Source: an uncultured Victivallales bacterium
GTDB lineage: Bacteria > Verrucomicrobiota > Lentisphaeria > Oligosphaerales > JAFGRS01
Length of the DNA stretch: 6,911 nucleotides
Direction of reading: 5' to 3'
Assembly: GCA_903834675.1 (NCBI GenBank)
Contig: CAILKC010000520.1
Span: forward strand, 1-6,911
A program made the translations under genes and the position numbers. Within the stretch, counting starts at the first letter, position 1, and each line of letters starts with the position of its first letter. This document shows positions 5,556-6,911 of this stretch, one piece after another. The notes under the pieces were generated by a model that worked only from the letters and a program-made list of their open reading frames with translations, was not told the DNA's origin and made no database searches.

Positions 5556-6592
5556 AGACAGACTTCCTTATTGCACAGGTCGCGATTTCCTACGATCCGG
5601 ACCTTCTCGCCGCCCTGCTCGGCGCTCTGGCGGATGGCCAGGCAGGCGAGGTGAGCATTCGCAGCATCCGCCAGATTGTGCGGGGATTCGCGCCCCTCGC
5701 GAATGCAGGTGACGAAGTGGCCCACCATGGCTGGGAAGGGATGGCCGTAAACATCGCCGGACGTCTTCACCCCCGTATCGAGGGTGAAATAGTCAGCCTG
5801 GCCCTGAAAACGCTTCAGGAAGAACTGGTCGTTGCGAATGGTGCCACGCTCGCCCAGGACGGCGAGGTTGGCGGTGTACGGACTGCAGCCTTCGAGCGAG
5901 CAGGTGAACACGCCAAGCGCGCCGTTGGCGAAGGTGACCTGGGCCGTCTCGACGGGCGGGTAGTCGTAGTGCGTGCCCACTTGCACCGCCGCGCCGCGGG
6001 CCTCGACAATGTCGGCGCCTAGCACATAGCGCGCCAGGTCGACCGAGTGGCAGCCGGCCAGGATGAAGGCGCCGCCACTCTTGCCCTGCTCCTTCATCCA
6101 ACCCAGGCGTTCGCGACCGAACCAGTAGTCCACGTTGAGCAGGAAGACACGGCCGAGCTCACCCTCAGCGACCAGACGGCGCTGGAGATTCACCAGCGGG
6201 TTGAAGCGCAGGACGAAACCGACCAGGCTACGCACCCCGGCCTTCTCCACCTCTGCGGTCATGGCCCGCAGGTCCTCGGCGCGGGTGGCGACGGGCTTCT
6301 CGATGAACACATGCTTGCCGGCCCGGGCCGCTTGCATGGTCTCCTCGGCATGCAGGTAGTTGGGAGTGCAGATCGAGAGGATGTCCACGCGCTCATCCTC
6401 GAGCAGGCGGGCGAGGTCGGTATAGACGGCCGTATCGAGGCCGAATTCTGCCTGTTTGCGCGCCACGCTCTCGGGCCGCCGGCTACCCAGGGCAACCACC
6501 TCGCAGTCGGGGTGCCGCAGATAGGCGTTGAGGTGCCCGCTGGCCACCCAACCGCAGCCCCACACCGCACAGCCATAACGTCCATTCCGCAT
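5546..6592 (-). CDS. Gfo/Idh/MocA-family NAD(P)-dependent oxidoreductase with a transposon-derived tail
   Basis: The product is 348 residues, a normal length for the family. Residues about 5-122 form the Rossmann NAD(P)-binding domain: the dinucleotide loop WGCGWVASGH (11-20), SICTPNYLH (73-81) and the family hallmark EKP (98-100) in FIEKPVATR. Residues about 123-335 form the alpha/beta substrate domain with KSGGAFILAGCHSVDLARYVLG (171-192), in which H182 and D185 occupy the usual catalytic and structural places. Family members oxidise or reduce sugars, inositols or biliverdin; the substrate cannot be read from sequence. There is no signal peptide, so it is probably cytoplasmic. GGAGG (plus-strand CCTCC 6602-6606) lies 9 bases before the ATG. 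The last 11 codons (D338 to R348: DLCNKEVCLER) and the stop lie inside the inserted element and replace an inferred original ending of L V stop. The core domains are intact, so it probably remains functional. It is convergent with birA. Confidence 0.9.
   Translation of the reverse strand: MRNGRYGCAVWGCGWVASGHLNAYLRHPDCEVVALGSRRPESVARKQAEFGLDTAVYTDLARLLEDERVDILSICTPNYLHAEETMQAARAGKHVFIEKPVATRAEDLRAMTAEVEKAGVRSLVGFVLRFNPLVNLQRRLVAEGELGRVFLLNVDYWFGRERLGWMKEQGKSGGAFILAGCHSVDLARYVLGADIVEARGAAVQVGTHYDYPPVETAQVTFANGALGVFTCSLEGCSPYTANLAVLGERGTIRNDQFFLKRFQGQADYFTLDTGVKTSGDVYGHPFPAMVGHFVTCIREGRESPHNLADAANAHLACLAIRQSAEQGGEKVRIVGNRDLCNKEVCLER
5583..5590. repeat. Right target-site duplication (8 bp)
   Basis: CGATTTCC, identical to 5311-5318, directly abuts the right end of the element. 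On the minus strand it encodes the Gly and Asn of the oxidoreductase's VGNR and two bases of the Arg codon. Confidence 0.8.
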
Positions 6593-6601
6593 TGTGCCTC
6601 G

Positions 6602-6606
6602 CCTCC
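6602..6606 (-). promoter_or_regulatory. Ribosome binding site of the oxidoreductase
   Basis: Read on the minus strand this is GGAGG, 9 bases before the ATG at 6592-6590. A second, closer GAGG (6597-6600 on the plus strand as CCTC) lies 4 bases from the ATG. Together they support this start. Confidence 0.6.
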
Positions 6607-6707
6607 AGCTTCGGCCACCCGCTCATGGCCCGCCCCCGCTCGCCAGTTCGCCGCGGCAAGCATCTCGTAGAGCCTGTCGGACGGACTGTGGCCGCAGCCG
6701 CAGCGAA

Positions 6708-6797
6708 AGTCAAGTGGCCGTCGGGCGCAGGTCAGTTCCGTAGGGGCTTCTGTTTCGATCGTCTCCGCGTCCGGCGAGCAAAACGGGTCACTTGACT
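6708..6797. repeat. 12-bp inverted repeat pair upstream of the oxidoreductase
   Basis: AGTCAAGTGGCC (6708-6719) is the reverse complement of GGTCACTTGACT (6786-6797) except for one base. The arms are 66 bases apart in non-coding DNA and point inward like terminal repeats, but no flanking direct repeat is visible. Each arm contains TTGACT, a good -35 match. On the minus strand, TTGACT (6713-6708) has CACAGT (6690-6685) 17 bases downstream, a weak -10, so the left arm may be part of the oxidoreductase promoter. Paired operator sites or a small mobile remnant are the alternatives. Confidence 0.5.
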
Positions 6798-6844
6798 CTT
6801 GGGGGAGACTTCCGGCGGGACGTGTCGCGAAGGCCAGACGCCGC

Positions 6845-6895
6845 GGAGCGCTGAAAGCGCGGCCATTCCTCAGCCCAGGGCAACGCCCTGGGAAT
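6845..6895 (+). repeat. Solo copy of the 51-bp hairpin module
   Basis: The module matches the minus strand of 5505-5555 at 42 of 51 positions. The 17-base GGAGCGCTGAAAGCGCG block differs at one base, the 25-base palindromic block (6871-6895) is identical, and only the 9-base spacer between them has diverged. GCCGCG (6840-6845) also pairs with CGCGGC (6858-6863). The terminal repeat that precedes this module in the complete element is not recognisable upstream (about 11 of 27 positions agree). The sequence after 6895 runs off the window, so a second half cannot be excluded. The rest of 6593-6911 shows no convincing gene. Confidence 0.8.
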
Positions 6896-6911
6896 GGAAT
6901 CCAAAACGAGA

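Larger units (their letters stand above)
5319..5582. mobile_element. 264-bp MITE-like palindromic element inserted in the oxidoreductase 3' end
   Basis: The element begins CAACCTGTGCAATAGGGA (5319-5336), and its right end, read in reverse complement, is CGACCTGTGCAATAAGGA (5582-5565): 18-bp terminal inverted repeats with two mismatches. CGATTTCC flanks both ends as an 8-bp direct repeat. Inside, each half carries the same modules in opposite orientation: a short GC hairpin (5353-5365 and, in the other half, 5541-5552), a perfect 27-bp inverted pair (5370-5396 with 5508-5534) and a 21-bp pair with one mismatch (5413-5433 with 5472-5492). The centre, near 5450, holds the palindrome CGACGTCG (5441-5448). 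Only small frames without protein character occur inside, so it is non-autonomous and would need a transposase in trans. Families such as IS66, ISL3, ISAs1 and IS256 make duplications of about 8 bp; I cannot assign one. As RNA or single-stranded DNA it should fold into a long branched hairpin and may act as a bidirectional 3' structure for birA and the oxidoreductase. Confidence 0.8.

Noticed and set aside
5319..5582. CRISPR array or tandem repeat
   Set aside because: The repeats are inverted, not direct, occur twice each, and lack regular spacers.
6592..6795. A 67-codon plus-strand frame upstream of the oxidoreductase
   Set aside because: It has no ribosome site or protein-like pattern, and it reads through the inverted repeat region.
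6818..6844. A degenerate terminal repeat before the solo module
   Set aside because: Only about 11 of 27 positions agree with the element's right end, which is not clearly above chance.

Overview
The window is GC-rich, densely coding DNA from a Gram-negative (diderm) bacterium; an autotransporter with an outer-membrane beta-barrel implies an outer membrane. No gene in the window fixes the taxon. The palindromic GC-rich intergenic repeats (core CCCAGGGCAACGCCCTGGG) together with an oxidoreductase of the Gfo/Idh/MocA family and an RNase Z-like MBL hydrolase remind me of the Planctomycetota/Verrucomicrobiota/Lentisphaerota/Kiritimatiellota assemblage, but this is recollection, and a proteobacterium is not excluded.

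Layout. Positions 3-125 hold what looks like the last codons of a gene that enters from the left. A type Va autotransporter follows (182-3229, TTG start with a good ribosome binding site). It has a signal peptide, an aromatic and Cys-containing N-terminal module of unknown function, a beta-helix passenger and a C-terminal 12-strand-type barrel ending in Phe. A 197-base gap (3230-3426) carries a plausible sigma70-type promoter, several stem-loops that exclude one another, and a T8 tract. It leads into an apparent two-gene operon: an MBL-fold metal hydrolase (3427-4275), then 3 bases later a BirA-type biotin ligase/repressor (4279-5277). Convergent to these, on the minus strand, is a Gfo/Idh/MocA-type NAD(P)-dependent oxidoreductase (5546-6592). 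Nothing ties the four proteins into one pathway.

The most informative structure lies between birA and the oxidoreductase. Positions 5319-5582 form a 264-bp non-coding element with near-perfect 18-bp terminal inverted repeats, flanked by an 8-bp direct repeat CGATTTCC. This is the signature of a MITE-like non-autonomous transposon. Inside, each half carries the same series of hairpins in opposite orientation, so the element is a long interrupted palindrome. Removing the element and one direct repeat restores an in-frame end for the oxidoreductase (GNRLV, then TGA at 5303-5301). The present gene instead takes its last 11 residues and its stop codon from the element, and the old end is stranded on the other side. 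A solo 51-bp relative of the element's right-hand module lies at the window end (6845-6895) without recognisable terminal repeats.

The stretch 6593-6911 holds no convincing gene. It contains the oxidoreductase ribosome binding site, a 12-bp inverted repeat (6708-6719 with 6786-6797) and the solo repeat. I found no tRNA, rRNA, CRISPR array or intact insertion-sequence transposase.
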